Positions 25,501-34,435 of a DNA stretch of 64,000 nucleotides are shown piece by piece. Made by a program: the position numbers and the translations under genes. This DNA comes from Solwaraspora sp. WMMD791 (GTDB taxonomy: Bacteria; Actinomycetota; Actinomycetes; Mycobacteriales; Micromonosporaceae), in the NCBI RefSeq assembly GCF_029581195.1, contig NZ_CP120737.1, positions 3,945,001 through 4,009,000 of the forward strand, in the 5' to 3' direction. The notes under the pieces are model-generated. The model had not been told where the DNA came from. It searched no databases and worked only from the letters and a program-made list of their open reading frames with translations. Every line of letters starts with the position of its first letter. The stretch's first letter is position 1.

Positions 25501-25929
25501 GCCGGCGACCCACGGATCACCGCAGTGTTCGACCCCGTCGCCGACGAGGAGATCCAGTTCTACTTCAAGGCGGCGGACTCCGTGGTGCTGCCGTACCGGT
25601 CGGTGCTCAACTCGGGCAGTTTCCACCTCGCGGTGTCGTACGGGCGGCCGGTCGTGGCACCCCGGGTGGGCGCCCTGCGGTCGTTGCTGGATCCGGCGTA
25701 CACCGTCGGGTACGACCCGGACGACCCCGACGGGCTGATCGAGGCGTTGCTGGCCGCGACCGCGCTGCGGGGCCGGCAGGTGGAGCTGGCCGCGCGGGCC
25801 GCTGCCGGCACCTACCGGTACGGCGAGATGGCACGCGACTACGCCGCGCTGGTGACCGAGTTGTTCGCGGCACCGGTCGGCGCCGGACTGGGCACCGCCA
25901 CTGTGGATGGCACTATGGATGATCATTAA
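22597..25929 (+). CDS. Fusion protein: methyltransferase, coiled coil and two glycosyltransferase domains
   Basis: A cytoplasmic protein of 1110 residues. Residues 1-220: class I SAM methyltransferase (RVLDLGSGPGIVAGAL, LADVLEHLVEPELVLRAL, VSFPNMAHES). Residues 255-355: a continuous coiled coil rich in Gln, Glu and Lys (QLEQLQHRHQQLDVQLRRAQ). Residues 405-735: a GT4/CgeB-like glycosyltransferase (PLGVDTELFTPP, NSRLMESLAAGALPVTNSRV). Residues 750-1105: a second GT-B (VHWTDPI, TIHNVFPHE, LLFFGGIRPYKGVGELLDAF, YFKAADSVVLPYRSVLNSGS). The last domain closely resembles the whole protein at 50692-51873. The ATG has GGAGG 5 nt upstream. The coiled coil probably measures distance or drives oligomerisation, as in WbdD-type chain-length regulators. 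Confidence 0.88.
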   Translation: MSRYSYSFDPDDTNNTAAAVYRLASTGGQRVLDLGSGPGIVAGALATAAGRTVTCADVDVEALAEARAAGVAETVLVDLREPGWTRQLTGRDYDVVILADVLEHLVEPELVLRALRAEGILAADGILVVSFPNMAHESVILELMTGNFEYTRTGLLDSTHLRFFTRTSMQTLLESTGYLVTELHRTVRTAEQTAQRARAVEVDPELRKVVAKLGEDAETYQYVVLARPSTEAVRINLAERRLTAEHSAHLSVLTDNQRLATQLEQLQHRHQQLDVQLRRAQDAVAQERLDALQAREMQRRAEQERVDFQAKLKESQARLKEAQDKARALQDKANKLQARVQQLTTSNTYRAGKMVRYVLRPAEGMRAVKRRRGRAAGRASGGGASTDGADGRGAPVTPVPDHFRTLTADPAVRHAYETACRQDRFHATGAVRVAFCVSTTDLDAGRGDLYVAVGIGRHLQRRGYEVAYLPADRWTDLPPDTDITVAMIPTFDPLAVPDDCRTIAWVRNETDTWQQHPHLALFDMVVASSSVSLNRLRDRYDGPTGVLPLGVDTELFTPPAEDRPRVGAVTTVNNWGRQRHLYQCLGGLDLEFPFVIFGELRRLDSWFSRYGAGPTSYFNLPEIYRRSLLVLDDLNHTTRPYGNVNSRLMESLAAGALPVTNSRVGLAELGLDELPVYHDTTSLGEALGRLTADPAGTAALARRLADVVHERHSYERRAEELDALVGGLDRRPRRARDRFVGVYPYYVDNPYQMVLMSGLRDAGVRWFPVPDVVDAAPAPHLTGGRLDNYILHVHWTDPIVHPATDAGQAAARLAGFRERVRDLRRRGGRLIWTIHNVFPHECKYPEVERELAAFLAAEADVVHVLCPETAAAVAPHYVLPPDRTRVIRHSSYLGVYPDAVSRLAARRRFGFDSDDHVLLFFGGIRPYKGVGELLDAFDAAAARDPRLRLVVAGAAKRLDPRDDLPQRCAGDPRITAVFDPVADEEIQFYFKAADSVVLPYRSVLNSGSFHLAVSYGRPVVAPRVGALRSLLDPAYTVGYDPDDPDGLIEALLAATALRGRQVELAARAAAGTYRYGEMARDYAALVTELFAAPVGAGLGTATVDGTMDDH

Positions 25930-25932
25930 GAT
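25927..25932 (+). promoter_or_regulatory. -10 box of the VWA gene (leaderless)
   Basis: TAAGAT contains the TAA stop of the preceding fusion gene and ends 6 nt before the GTG at 25939, giving a leaderless message. Confidence 0.5.
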
Positions 25933-25938
25933 CGCCCG

Positions 25939-27285
<1,347 letters not shown>

Positions 27286-27286
27286 A

Positions 27287-28171
27287 ATGACCCGGCAGAT
27301 TCTCGACCAGGTCCGGACCGGCCTCGCCGCCAGCGCCACGGTGCTGCTCGCCGCCGGTGCCGTCACGCTGCTCGACCCGGCCCCGCGACCGGCCACGGCC
27401 GACGGGCCGACACCGCTGCCCGCCGACGCGACCCTCACCAAGGCCGGTACGTCGTTCCTCACCGCGGCGGCGGTCAACATCGACCAGCCGGTCCGGGTCG
27501 CCGCCGCCACCGGCGAGTACCTGTACTGGTCGTTCCCGGCGGTCGCCGGCCAGACCAGCACCATCTCCGCGACGGTCACCCTGGCCGATCCGGCCGACCG
27601 CGGCGGTCCGTCCACCTGGTCGGTCGACGTCTTCGACGGACTCCGCCGCCGACAGCCCTGCACGGCCGGCATGCAGTCACCGACCGGTGCCGCCACCGAC
27701 CGGGAGATCCGGGCCGGCTGCGTGCTCCGGCAGGTACGCGGCTGGGCCGAGCCGTGGTCGGCCGACCCGCTGCCCGGCACGTACTTCGTCCGGATCGCCG
27801 TCACCGACGTGCCCGAGTCCGACCTCGGACTACCGGTGCAGGTCGAGTTGCGGATCAGCGCCGAGGTCTCTGACGACGTCACTCCGGAAGGTGGGCGACT
27901 CGACGCCCCGCTGACCCCGACGGCCAGGCAGGGCGCGGTGCTGACCACGGTCGCGGACGACAGCACCACGGCCTACGGCGCCGCCGCTGACGCCGGTGAC
28001 ACCGACGACGGGCAGTGGTGGTGGGAACGGCTGGCCGGCTGGTTCGCCGACCGGCTGCCCGCGTTCTCCAGCCGGTGGGTCTGGACCACCATCGGCGGGG
28101 TGCTCGCCGCCGTCGGTGGCGTCGTCGGCTTCGGCCTGACCCGGCGTCCCCGGCGGCCGACTGTCAACTGA
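27287..28171 (+). CDS. Membrane-anchored extracellular protein, partner of the VWA protein
   Basis: A protein of 294 residues I cannot assign to a named family. It has a signal-like helix (ASATVLLAAGAVTLL), a beta-rich region resembling a pre-peptidase/jelly-roll domain (EYLYWSFPAVAGQTSTISAT and GTYFVRIAVTDVPESDLGLP), and two Cys pairs. A Trp-rich juxtamembrane segment (GQWWWERLAGWFADRLP) and a terminal membrane helix (IGGVLAAVGGVVGFGL) follow. It starts one base after the VWA stop. The same two-gene order (VWA protein, then a jelly-roll protein with a single anchor) suggests an extracellular complex held to the membrane by both partners. Confidence 0.75.
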   Translation: MTRQILDQVRTGLAASATVLLAAGAVTLLDPAPRPATADGPTPLPADATLTKAGTSFLTAAAVNIDQPVRVAAATGEYLYWSFPAVAGQTSTISATVTLADPADRGGPSTWSVDVFDGLRRRQPCTAGMQSPTGAATDREIRAGCVLRQVRGWAEPWSADPLPGTYFVRIAVTDVPESDLGLPVQVELRISAEVSDDVTPEGGRLDAPLTPTARQGAVLTTVADDSTTAYGAAADAGDTDDGQWWWERLAGWFADRLPAFSSRWVWTTIGGVLAAVGGVVGFGLTRRPRRPTVN

Positions 28172-28219
28172 CCGTCGGCCGGTCAACTGACGGTTAGCCG
28201 GTCAACTGACGGTCAGCCG
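28163..28219 (+). repeat. Three tandem 19-bp repeats at a gene end
   Basis: GTCAACTGACGGTCAGCCG and two near copies stand head to tail; the first copy contains the stop codon of the upstream gene. Each unit holds the small palindrome GTCA-AC-TGAC, so the RNA can form several alternative hairpins. It may act as a terminator; no T-run is present. Confidence 0.8.
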
Positions 28220-28231
28220 GGTTGCCACCGG

Positions 28232-28960
28232 TCAGCCGGCGACCGCCACTGGCGCTCGACGGCCGGTCAGGGATACGCCTGGCCGGCCGGCGAGCGCCGG
28301 CGGGTCGAGGTCGGCCAGCAGCCGCCGGAACAGCGCCGGTCGGTCCACCCGCACGACGGTGCTACGGGCGCCGCGTTCCAGGACGGTGTGCGGCAACGCG
28401 AGCACCGGCGCGGCGCTGCGCAGCAGGGCCGCCGCCGGGGTGCTCACCGCGAAGGTGAGCACCCCGGCGGTCTGGTCGGTCGGGGCGAGCAGCGCCGCCA
28501 TCCGCCAGACCGCCAACGCCGCCGGGTAGTGGGCCGCCGCGGTCTCCGGGCAGGCCAGCATCCGCCGCCCGTCGCGCCACGCACCGGCCAGCGCCCGTAG
28601 CACCCGGTGGTACGCCTCCGCGGTCACGTCGACCCGGGTCAGCACCGCCGATCCGCCGACCGGCGTGCTGACCGCCCAGGTCATCGTGGTCAGCAGCCGG
28701 GTCAACCGGGCGGCGGCGGCCGGCTGCCCGGTCTGGGCGACCGGCAGCTGCCGCTGCGGCGTGGTCGGCGCCGGTCCGAGCCGTCGCCAACCGACCGGTC
28801 GCCGCTCGTTCCAGCAGAACGCCGCCTCCAACATCGGGTACGGCCCGAGTGGCCCCTCCGCGACGACCCGCAGGACCTTGTCGACCCCGGTGCCCGTACG
28901 GTGGTCGGGACGGGCGTCGGCCATGCCGATGGTGCCACCGTTCGTCATCGATACGGTCAT
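28232..28960 (-). CDS. Protein of unknown function
   Basis: A 242-residue cytoplasmic protein I do not recognise. There is no signal peptide. Alternating helix/strand segments are visible: AEGPLGPYPMLEAAFCWNER, LTRLLTTMTWAVSTPVGGSA and VDVTAEAYHRVLRALAGAWR. It is rich in Ala, Arg and Leu, and I see no metal or nucleotide motif. The ATG at 28960 is chosen for its GAGGGAG 6 nt upstream. It follows the solute-binding lipoprotein gene by 48 bp in the same direction and is likely cotranscribed, so its role may be tied to the ligand sensed outside. Confidence 0.6.
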   Translation of the reverse strand: MTVSMTNGGTIGMADARPDHRTGTGVDKVLRVVAEGPLGPYPMLEAAFCWNERRPVGWRRLGPAPTTPQRQLPVAQTGQPAAAARLTRLLTTMTWAVSTPVGGSAVLTRVDVTAEAYHRVLRALAGAWRDGRRMLACPETAAAHYPAALAVWRMAALLAPTDQTAGVLTFAVSTPAAALLRSAAPVLALPHTVLERGARSTVVRVDRPALFRRLLADLDPPALAGRPGVSLTGRRAPVAVAG

Positions 28961-29008
28961 CTCGCACTCCCTCGCCACGTTCATGGATGCGCCCCGGTGG
29001 GCGCGTGG

Positions 29009-30151
29009 TCAACTCGCCGGAATGGCCCGCTCCGCCACGAACAGGCCCTGTCGCACGCGGAACGCCCACACCGAGACGGAGGAGCTCACCAGCTCGCCAC
29101 TGGACGTCCAGGCGATCCGGGTGGTCACGCCGGGACCGTCGTACGCGTCGACGAACGCCTCCATCCCGGCCCGGTCGCCGTGACCGGCCCGGATACCGGC
29201 CAGGAACACCCGGGCGGCGTCGTACGACTCGGCGCTGTTGGTGCCGGGTTCCCGCCCGAAGCTGTCCCGGTAGTGCTGGGGGAACTGCTCCCCGGCCCGC
29301 TCCGGCGGCAGGCAGGGGCAGGTGATCACGACGTCGTCGGCGGCGGCGTCGCCGGCGGCGTGCAGGAACCCGTCGGCCTTCACCCCGTCCCCGGCGACGA
29401 AGGTCGCCGCGACCGCGCCGGCGCGCAGCTGCCGTAGCAGCCGACCCGCCTCCGCGTAGTAGCCGCCGTAGAAGACGACGTCGGCGTCGGCCGAGCGGAC
29501 CTGGCCGACGACCGCGCCGAAGTCGGTCGCCCGTGCGGCCACCGTCGCCCGCTGCACGACCTTGGCACCGAGCCGGTCCACCACCTCGTCGGCAAGCCCC
29601 CGGCCGTACGCGCTGCCGTCGTCGACGACGAACACCGCGGTGCCGCCGAGCACCTGATCGATGTACCAGCCGGCGGCACGGCCCTGCGCCGCGTCGTTGC
29701 CGACCAGCCGGTGGAAGGTCGGCCAGCCACGTGCGCTCAGTTCGGTACGGGTGGCCGAGGTGGTGATCGTGGTGACGCCGCCCTGGTCGAGGATCGGCAG
29801 GGCGGCCTCGGCCTCGCCGGAGAACCCGGGTCCGATGACGCCGACGATGCGCGGGTCGTCCACGATCCGCTGGGCCAGCGCCGGCGCCTGCTTCGGGTCG
29901 CCCTGGGAGTCGAAGTCGACCAGGTCGACCGGGCAGTCCGGGTGCGCCGCCGCGTACTGGTCGAACGCCAGACGGGCGCCGTCGTAGATGTTGCCGCCGA
30001 AATCCGCCGAGTCGCCGCTGAGCGGTCCCAGCACCGCGATCCGGCTGCCACAGGCGTCGACTGGCGACGGCTCGTCGTCACCGGTCGCGGAACACCCCGC
30101 GAGGACGGTCACCAGGGCGAGCAACGCCGTGCGGGCCCGCAACGTCAGCAC
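29009..30151 (-). CDS. Branched-chain-amino-acid-type solute-binding lipoprotein
   Basis: A periplasmic-binding-fold protein of 380 residues. The lipoprotein signal ends LVTVLAGC, so the Cys is lipidated and the protein sits on the outer face of the membrane. The type I binding fold is seen in IAVLGPLSGDSADFGGNIYD, IVGVIGPGFSGEAEAALPIL, TISTSATR-like TITTSATRTELS, VVDDGSAYGRGLADEVVDRL, VVFYGGYYAEAGRLLRQLRA and YDAARVFLAGIRAG. The GTG at 30151 has GCAGGAGG just upstream. No permease or ATPase lies nearby, so it may feed a distant transporter or serve as a receptor. Opposite it starts another lipoprotein gene. Confidence 0.88.
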   Translation of the reverse strand: MLTLRARTALLALVTVLAGCSATGDDEPSPVDACGSRIAVLGPLSGDSADFGGNIYDGARLAFDQYAAAHPDCPVDLVDFDSQGDPKQAPALAQRIVDDPRIVGVIGPGFSGEAEAALPILDQGGVTTITTSATRTELSARGWPTFHRLVGNDAAQGRAAGWYIDQVLGGTAVFVVDDGSAYGRGLADEVVDRLGAKVVQRATVAARATDFGAVVGQVRSADADVVFYGGYYAEAGRLLRQLRAGAVAATFVAGDGVKADGFLHAAGDAAADDVVITCPCLPPERAGEQFPQHYRDSFGREPGTNSAESYDAARVFLAGIRAGHGDRAGMEAFVDAYDGPGVTTRIAWTSSGELVSSSVSVWAFRVRQGLFVAERAIPAS

Positions 30152-30210
30152 GTACACCTCCTGCACCCGGCCGGATCGGCATATCCTGCGCCTGGGAGCG
30201 TGAGGTTTTG

Positions 30211-30681
30211 ATGAGACGGATCCTGTGGATCGCGGCGGTGCTCGCGCTGGCCGGTTGCGACCGGCCGGCGGCCCTCGCCCCGTCCGGCGCGCCGCCGAAC
30301 CCGGTCGCCACCGCCGCCGGCACCGCGCTGTTCGCGGTGGAGTCCGCGACGCTGGACGAGATCGTCATCGACGCGCAGGGCTTCGTGCTGTACCGCTCCG
30401 ACCGGGACACCGCCGGCGTGAGCGACTCCGCCTGCACCGGGCAGTGCCTGCAGTCCTGGCTGCCGGTGCCGTGCCAGGGCGAGGTCCGGGTCGAGGGCAT
30501 CGACCGGCAGCTGGTCACCTGTTTCACCCGGTCCGACGGCCGGCGGCAGTTGTCGTTGGCGGGCTGGCCGCTGTACGGCTACGCCGGCGACCGGATGCCT
30601 GGCGACACGAACGGCCACGGGCAGGCCGACGAGTGGTACGCCATCAGCCCGAACGGGCAGCGCGCCGGTCAGGTGCCCTGA
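30211..30681 (+). CDS. Small lipoprotein with secreted repeat of PF03640 type
   Basis: A 156-residue lipoprotein. The signal ends ALAGC. The mature part holds the repeat of this family, GFVLYRSDRDTAGVSDSACT with the YxxxxD motif and CTGQCLQSWLPV, then a second copy with LAGWPLYGYAGDRMPGDTNG. The function of this family is unknown; members are surface proteins, often near redox or electron-transfer genes. Four Cys residues suggest two disulphides. The ATG is preferred over the adjacent TTG (30208). It is followed by the convergent histidine kinase gene. Confidence 0.85.
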   Translation: MRRILWIAAVLALAGCDRPAALAPSGAPPNPVATAAGTALFAVESATLDEIVIDAQGFVLYRSDRDTAGVSDSACTGQCLQSWLPVPCQGEVRVEGIDRQLVTCFTRSDGRRQLSLAGWPLYGYAGDRMPGDTNGHGQADEWYAISPNGQRAGQVP

Positions 30682-30722
30682 CCGGGCGACCGGGCCGGCT
30701 ACCGGCCCCGCACCGGGGCGGA

Positions 30723-32012
30723 TCAGCTGCCCTGACCGGGCAGCCGCAGCCGGGCCTCGGTGCCGCCGCCCTCGGCGTTGCCCAGCCGCAGCTGGCCGCC
30801 GTGCAGCTGCACCACCCAGCTGGCGATCGCCAGCCCGAGCCCGGTGCCGTCGGCGGCGCCGGTGCGGAACCGCTGTTCCGGGGTGGCCGCCACCGCTTCG
30901 CTGAGCCCCGCCCCCCGGTCGCGAACCCGTACGGTCGGCGGTTCGGCGCTGACCTGCAGCCGCACCTCGGCCGGCCGGTCGGCGATCCGCCCATGTTGGA
31001 CGGCGTTCTGGATCAGGTTGCGCAGCGCGATGCGCACCAGTGCCGGATCCCCGACGGCGACCACCGGCACGGTGTCCGGTACGGCGACGTGCGGCGGCTG
31101 GACCGTGTCGGCGAGCACCTCCTCCGCCAGTTGGTCCAGCCGGAACGGTTCGCGGCGCAGGTCCCGCAGGCCGGCGACCAGTTGCGCGCGGGTGAGCAGG
31201 ACGGAGACCGAGTCGGCGAGCCGGTCGGCGGAACGCACCACCTGGCGTAGCGCCGCCGGCCGCCGGTCCGGCTCGGCCAGCGCGTCCTCGGAGACCGCCC
31301 GGATCACCGTCAGCGGGGTGCGCAGCTCGTGCGCGGCGTCGGCGACGAACCGCTCCTGCTGGTTGAGCGCGTCGGCGATCGGCTCGGTGCCGCGCCGGGC
31401 GAGCAGGTAGCCGCCGGCGCAGGCGAGGATGGTGAAGGCGACGCCGCCGGCGGTCAACGCGAGCGCGAGTCGCTGGTTGGCCGCCTGCGCCGGGCCGGTG
31501 TCACCGAGGACGACGACGGCACCGGCGACGGTGCCGGTGACCGCGTGTTCGAACGGTACGGCGAGCAGCGGGGTCGGCGTACCGGCGCGGTCGGCGAGCG
31601 GGTCGACGATCTCGGTACCGGACGACCAGACCTGCCGGGCGGGGGCGAGCAGCTGCGCGGGCGGGACCACCGGCAGCCGTGCCGGGTACGCGAAGACCAG
31701 GCTGAGCTCGGCGCGGCCGGCTTCGTAGACGTAGACGGCGGTCGGTCCGTTGGCTACCGCGTTGTCGAACAGCTTGTCGAGTTGCAGGGCGCCGGAGTCG
31801 TAGTAGAGCAGGGCGGCGGCGGTGCTGGCGGTGCGCCGTAGTTCGGCGGCGACCACTTCGTCGCGTTGCCGTTCGTCGACCAGCAGGGCGACCGCGCCCA
31901 TCCCGGCGAGCCCGACCACGTTGATCGCCATGACCAGGACGGTGATCCGGATCCGCAGACCGCGCAGCCGCTCCGCGGTCTGCAGCGGTTTGCCCGCCCG
32001 TCGTCCGCTCAT
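30723..32012 (-). CDS. Sensor histidine kinase
   Basis: A 429-residue membrane kinase. Two membrane helices (ITVLVMAINVVGLAGMGAVA and LALTAGGVAFTILACAGGYL) flank an extracytoplasmic sensor domain of about 120 residues. The dimerisation box carries the phosphorylated His in FVADAAHELRTPLTVIRAVS. The ATPase part shows the N box NLIQNAVQHG, the G1 box VRDRGAGLS and the G2 box GTGLGLAIA. It lies 22 bp after its response regulator in the same transcript. The signal is unknown; a neighbouring binding lipoprotein is a candidate. Confidence 0.92.
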   Translation of the reverse strand: MSGRRAGKPLQTAERLRGLRIRITVLVMAINVVGLAGMGAVALLVDERQRDEVVAAELRRTASTAAALLYYDSGALQLDKLFDNAVANGPTAVYVYEAGRAELSLVFAYPARLPVVPPAQLLAPARQVWSSGTEIVDPLADRAGTPTPLLAVPFEHAVTGTVAGAVVVLGDTGPAQAANQRLALALTAGGVAFTILACAGGYLLARRGTEPIADALNQQERFVADAAHELRTPLTVIRAVSEDALAEPDRRPAALRQVVRSADRLADSVSVLLTRAQLVAGLRDLRREPFRLDQLAEEVLADTVQPPHVAVPDTVPVVAVGDPALVRIALRNLIQNAVQHGRIADRPAEVRLQVSAEPPTVRVRDRGAGLSEAVAATPEQRFRTGAADGTGLGLAIASWVVQLHGGQLRLGNAEGGGTEARLRLPGQGS

Positions 32013-32034
32013 GGTGTCGGTGCCTGCCGTCCGG

Positions 32035-32703
32035 TCATGGCTGGGACGCCGCGATCTGGTAGCCGAAGCCGCGTACGGTGTGGATCAGTTGCGGCTCGCC
32101 CAGCTTGCGGCGCAGTTGGGCGACCACCGCGTCGACCACGTTCGAGCTGGGGTCGGCGAGCTCGTCCCAGCAGTGTTCGAACAGGTCGCCGCGGCTGACC
32201 GCGGCCGGGCAGCGGACCAGGAGCATCTCCAGAACGGCGAACTCCTTGCGGGTCAGGGTCAGCAGGATGCCGGCTCGGCGGACCTCCCGGCGGGCCGCGT
32301 CGACCTCCAGGTCGGCGATGCGCAGCAGCGGCGGGCTGGTGACGCCCCGGCGCCGGCACAGCGCCCGGACCCGCAGCACGAGTTCGGCGGTGACGAATGG
32401 TTTGACCACGTAGTCGTCGACGCCGGCCTGGAAACCGGCGATCCGGTCCCCGGCGCTGTCGAGGGCGGTCAGCACCAGTGCCGGTACGGTCAGGCCGGCG
32501 CGGCGGCGGTGGCCGAGTTGGTCCAGCGAGTCGCCTTCCGGGAGGATCCGGTCGAGCACCAGGCAGTCGTAGTCGTTGACGCTCATGTTCAGGTCTGCCT
32601 GGCTCCAGTCGGCCGCCTGGTCCACCGCGAAGCCGCCGGTACGCAGCGCGGTCACGACGGCGCCCCGTACCTCGGGGTCGTCCTCGACCACCAGCACCCG
32701 CAT
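32035..32703 (-). CDS. OmpR/PhoB-family response regulator
   Basis: A 222-residue DNA-binding response regulator. The receiver domain has the acidic pair VVEDDPEV, the phosphorylation site LVLDRILPEGD, the Thr/Ser switch LVLTALDS and the Lys in DDYVVKPF. The winged helix carries LTRKEFAVLEMLLVRCPAAV, SRGDLFEHCWDELADPSSN and the recognition segment VVDAVVAQLRRKLGEP, then IHTVRGFGYQI. It is first in an operon with the histidine kinase. Confidence 0.95.
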   Translation of the reverse strand: MRVLVVEDDPEVRGAVVTALRTGGFAVDQAADWSQADLNMSVNDYDCLVLDRILPEGDSLDQLGHRRRAGLTVPALVLTALDSAGDRIAGFQAGVDDYVVKPFVTAELVLRVRALCRRRGVTSPPLLRIADLEVDAARREVRRAGILLTLTRKEFAVLEMLLVRCPAAVSRGDLFEHCWDELADPSSNVVDAVVAQLRRKLGEPQLIHTVRGFGYQIAASQP

Positions 32704-32758
32704 GCGGGCGAGGCTAGCAAGTTGTCGTCACCAGGACATTTCGCCGGCCGTTTCCGGG

Positions 32759-33826
32759 TCAGCGTACCGCCGTGCACTTCGCGCCGTTGAGGGTGAAGTC
32801 GGTCGGCGCGGTGGTCGCGGTGGCGGCGGTGACCATGAAGCCGAGCTGGACGCTGCCGCCGGGCGCGATCAGGCGGTTCCACTGGTAGTTGCGGACCGTG
32901 AAGTCGGGTGGGGTGAGATCGACCGGCTCGGCACCCCACAGGTACGCGATCCGGTGGTCGCCGGGCCAGGTCCAGCTCAGCGTCCACCCGTCGATCGGCT
33001 CCGCCGCGAGGTTGCGGACGTCCAGCTGCGCCTGGAGGGCACCCGGCCAGTGGTTGATCACCTGGTAGGCGACCTCGCAGGCCGGGGCGACCGGGGTGGT
33101 GGTCACGGTCAGCGGTGCCGACAGCGGTGAGCTGTTGCCGGCGTCGTCGTGGGCCCGTACCGCGAAGGTGTAGCTGGTGCCGGGCTGCAGACCGCCGACC
33201 CGGGCGGTCGGACCGGTCGGCGGGTGCTGCGGAGCGGTGGCCACCCGGGTGGTGGAACCGTCGGGGTGCAGCCGCAGCACCTCGTACCAGGCGACGTAGA
33301 CGTTGTCGGTGGACGGCTGCCAGCGCAGGGTGACCGCGTCGGCGCCGGTCTGGGTGGCGGTCAGGCCGGTGGGGGCGGTCGGCGCCTGGTCGTCGCCGGG
33401 CGGCATGGTCAGTCGCAGGCTGGGGCTCGACGGCGACCGGTTGCCGGCGGCGTCGCGCGCGGCCACCCAGAACTGGTACGTACGCGACGGCTGCAGGCCG
33501 ACGACGGTGATCTCGTTGACCGGGGTGGTCGTGACGATGACGTAGTCGGTGTGCAGCTGGGCGACCTCGTAGCCGGTGACCGCGACGTTGTCGGTGGCGG
33601 CAGTCCAGGTGAGGGTGACCTGGTCCGGGCTGATGGCGGCGACGGTCGGGGCACCGGGGGCGGTGGGTGCCTCGGTGTCCGCGGCGGTCGCGGCACTCGC
33701 GGTCGCCGCTGGCAGGGCGAGCCCGAGCAGTACGGCGGCGAGCAGGGTACCCAGCGGCCGGGCCGGCCGGCGGCGACGGCCCCGGTGAACTGTGTGGCGG
33801 GAACACGACGGCGGCACAGTGGTCAC
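32759..33826 (-). CDS. Secreted Fn3-Fn3-CBM2 protein without a catalytic domain
   Basis: A 355-residue exported protein. After the signal peptide (LGTLLAAVLLGLALPAATAS) come two fibronectin type III domains (TAPGAPTVAAISPDQVTLTW and TAPTGLTATQTGADAVTLRW), then a family 2 carbohydrate-binding module: CEVAYQVINHWPGALQAQLD, IDGWTLSWTWPGDHRI, VRNYQWNRLIAPGGSVQLGF, closed by CTAVR. The Cys pair and the three aromatic Trp positions for binding crystalline cellulose or chitin are present. There is no enzyme domain, so it is a pure binding/adhesion protein or a helper for separate enzymes. The GTG at 33826 has a weak GAAAGCGAG before it. The long upstream gap holds a CebR-like site. Confidence 0.88.
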   Translation of the reverse strand: MTTVPPSCSRHTVHRGRRRRPARPLGTLLAAVLLGLALPAATASAATAADTEAPTAPGAPTVAAISPDQVTLTWTAATDNVAVTGYEVAQLHTDYVIVTTTPVNEITVVGLQPSRTYQFWVAARDAAGNRSPSSPSLRLTMPPGDDQAPTAPTGLTATQTGADAVTLRWQPSTDNVYVAWYEVLRLHPDGSTTRVATAPQHPPTGPTARVGGLQPGTSYTFAVRAHDDAGNSSPLSAPLTVTTTPVAPACEVAYQVINHWPGALQAQLDVRNLAAEPIDGWTLSWTWPGDHRIAYLWGAEPVDLTPPDFTVRNYQWNRLIAPGGSVQLGFMVTAATATTAPTDFTLNGAKCTAVR

Positions 33827-34073
33827 GGGTGTCTCGCTTTCGGTGCGGGCACCGGCGAACGAACCAGCGCCAAGACATCCATGGTCAACGATATCTGCCG
33901 TGGGTCGCCATCCGCCGTCCGGTGACAGTTCCGTAGCGGGCACCCGAGCGACCCACTGTGAGCTGGGACACCATCGCGCCGTGGCCCCAGACGACCGGCG
34001 ATGCCCGCACGGCGCCGCCGCCACGCCTGACCGCAGCCAGGCCAGGCAGCCACGACATCCTCATACACAACGA

Positions 34074-34097
34074 AGCCTGCCGATGCATCGGCAGGCT
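34074..34097. repeat. Perfect 24-bp palindrome
   Basis: Two 12-bp arms without a spacer, centre GATGCATC. It lies in the noncoding region 33827-34550 and can form a cruciform or RNA hairpin. I see no T-run. Confidence 0.85.
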
Positions 34098-34174
34098 GGG
34101 CAGGACAGTTGGACGCAGCGGCGTCGCGGTCCTGACTTGTCGGCGATTCCACGTCGTAACAATCCCGGACTAGC

Positions 34175-34206
34175 GTGGGGACGGGGAGGGCAACCCCCGT
34201 CCCCAC
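34175..34206. repeat. 12-bp stem with 8-nt loop
   Basis: GTGGGGACGGGG and CCCCGTCCCCAC pair perfectly around AGGGCAAC. It is a very stable hairpin on either strand. It could be a terminator, although no gene ends close by on either strand. Confidence 0.85.
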
Positions 34207-34219
34207 CATCAGTTACTGA

Positions 34220-34254
34220 CACGCACGAGCGGTTTGGCGTCCAGGTCGTGCGTG
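34220..34254. repeat. 9-bp inverted repeat, 17-nt spacer
   Basis: CACGCACGA (34220-34228) and TCGTGCGTG (34246-34254) are perfectly complementary. Confidence 0.75.
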
Positions 34255-34317
34255 ACGCGCGGGAGCCGGGCCACGCGAGTGGCTCTGGTTCCACCTCCTC
34301 TCGACAGGTGGTGCGTC

Positions 34318-34354
34318 GGCTGGCGGCGGAGTCCGGGCTGGCCCGCCGCCAGCC
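34318..34354. repeat. 12-bp inverted repeat, 13-nt spacer
   Basis: GGCTGGCGGCGG (34318-34329) and CCGCCGCCAGCC (34343-34354) are perfectly complementary. It is the fourth strong hairpin in under 300 bp. Confidence 0.8.
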
Positions 34355-34435
34355 CAAGGGCTGAGCGGTCGACGAGGCACTGCGAACAGCACCACGCCAC
34401 GCGTCGGTACAGTGTTCCGGGTGCACATCCATCAA

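Noticed and set aside
34200-34360. Possible tRNA or attachment site among the inverted repeats
   Set aside because: The stems do not make a cloverleaf (arms of 9-12 bp, no T-loop or anticodon arm), and no integrase or direct-repeat boundary is present.
33792-34364. A 190-codon plus-strand open frame upstream of the RCK gene
   Set aside because: No ribosome binding site, low-complexity Arg/Pro/Ser translation, and it runs across four hairpins; typical of noncoding high-GC DNA.
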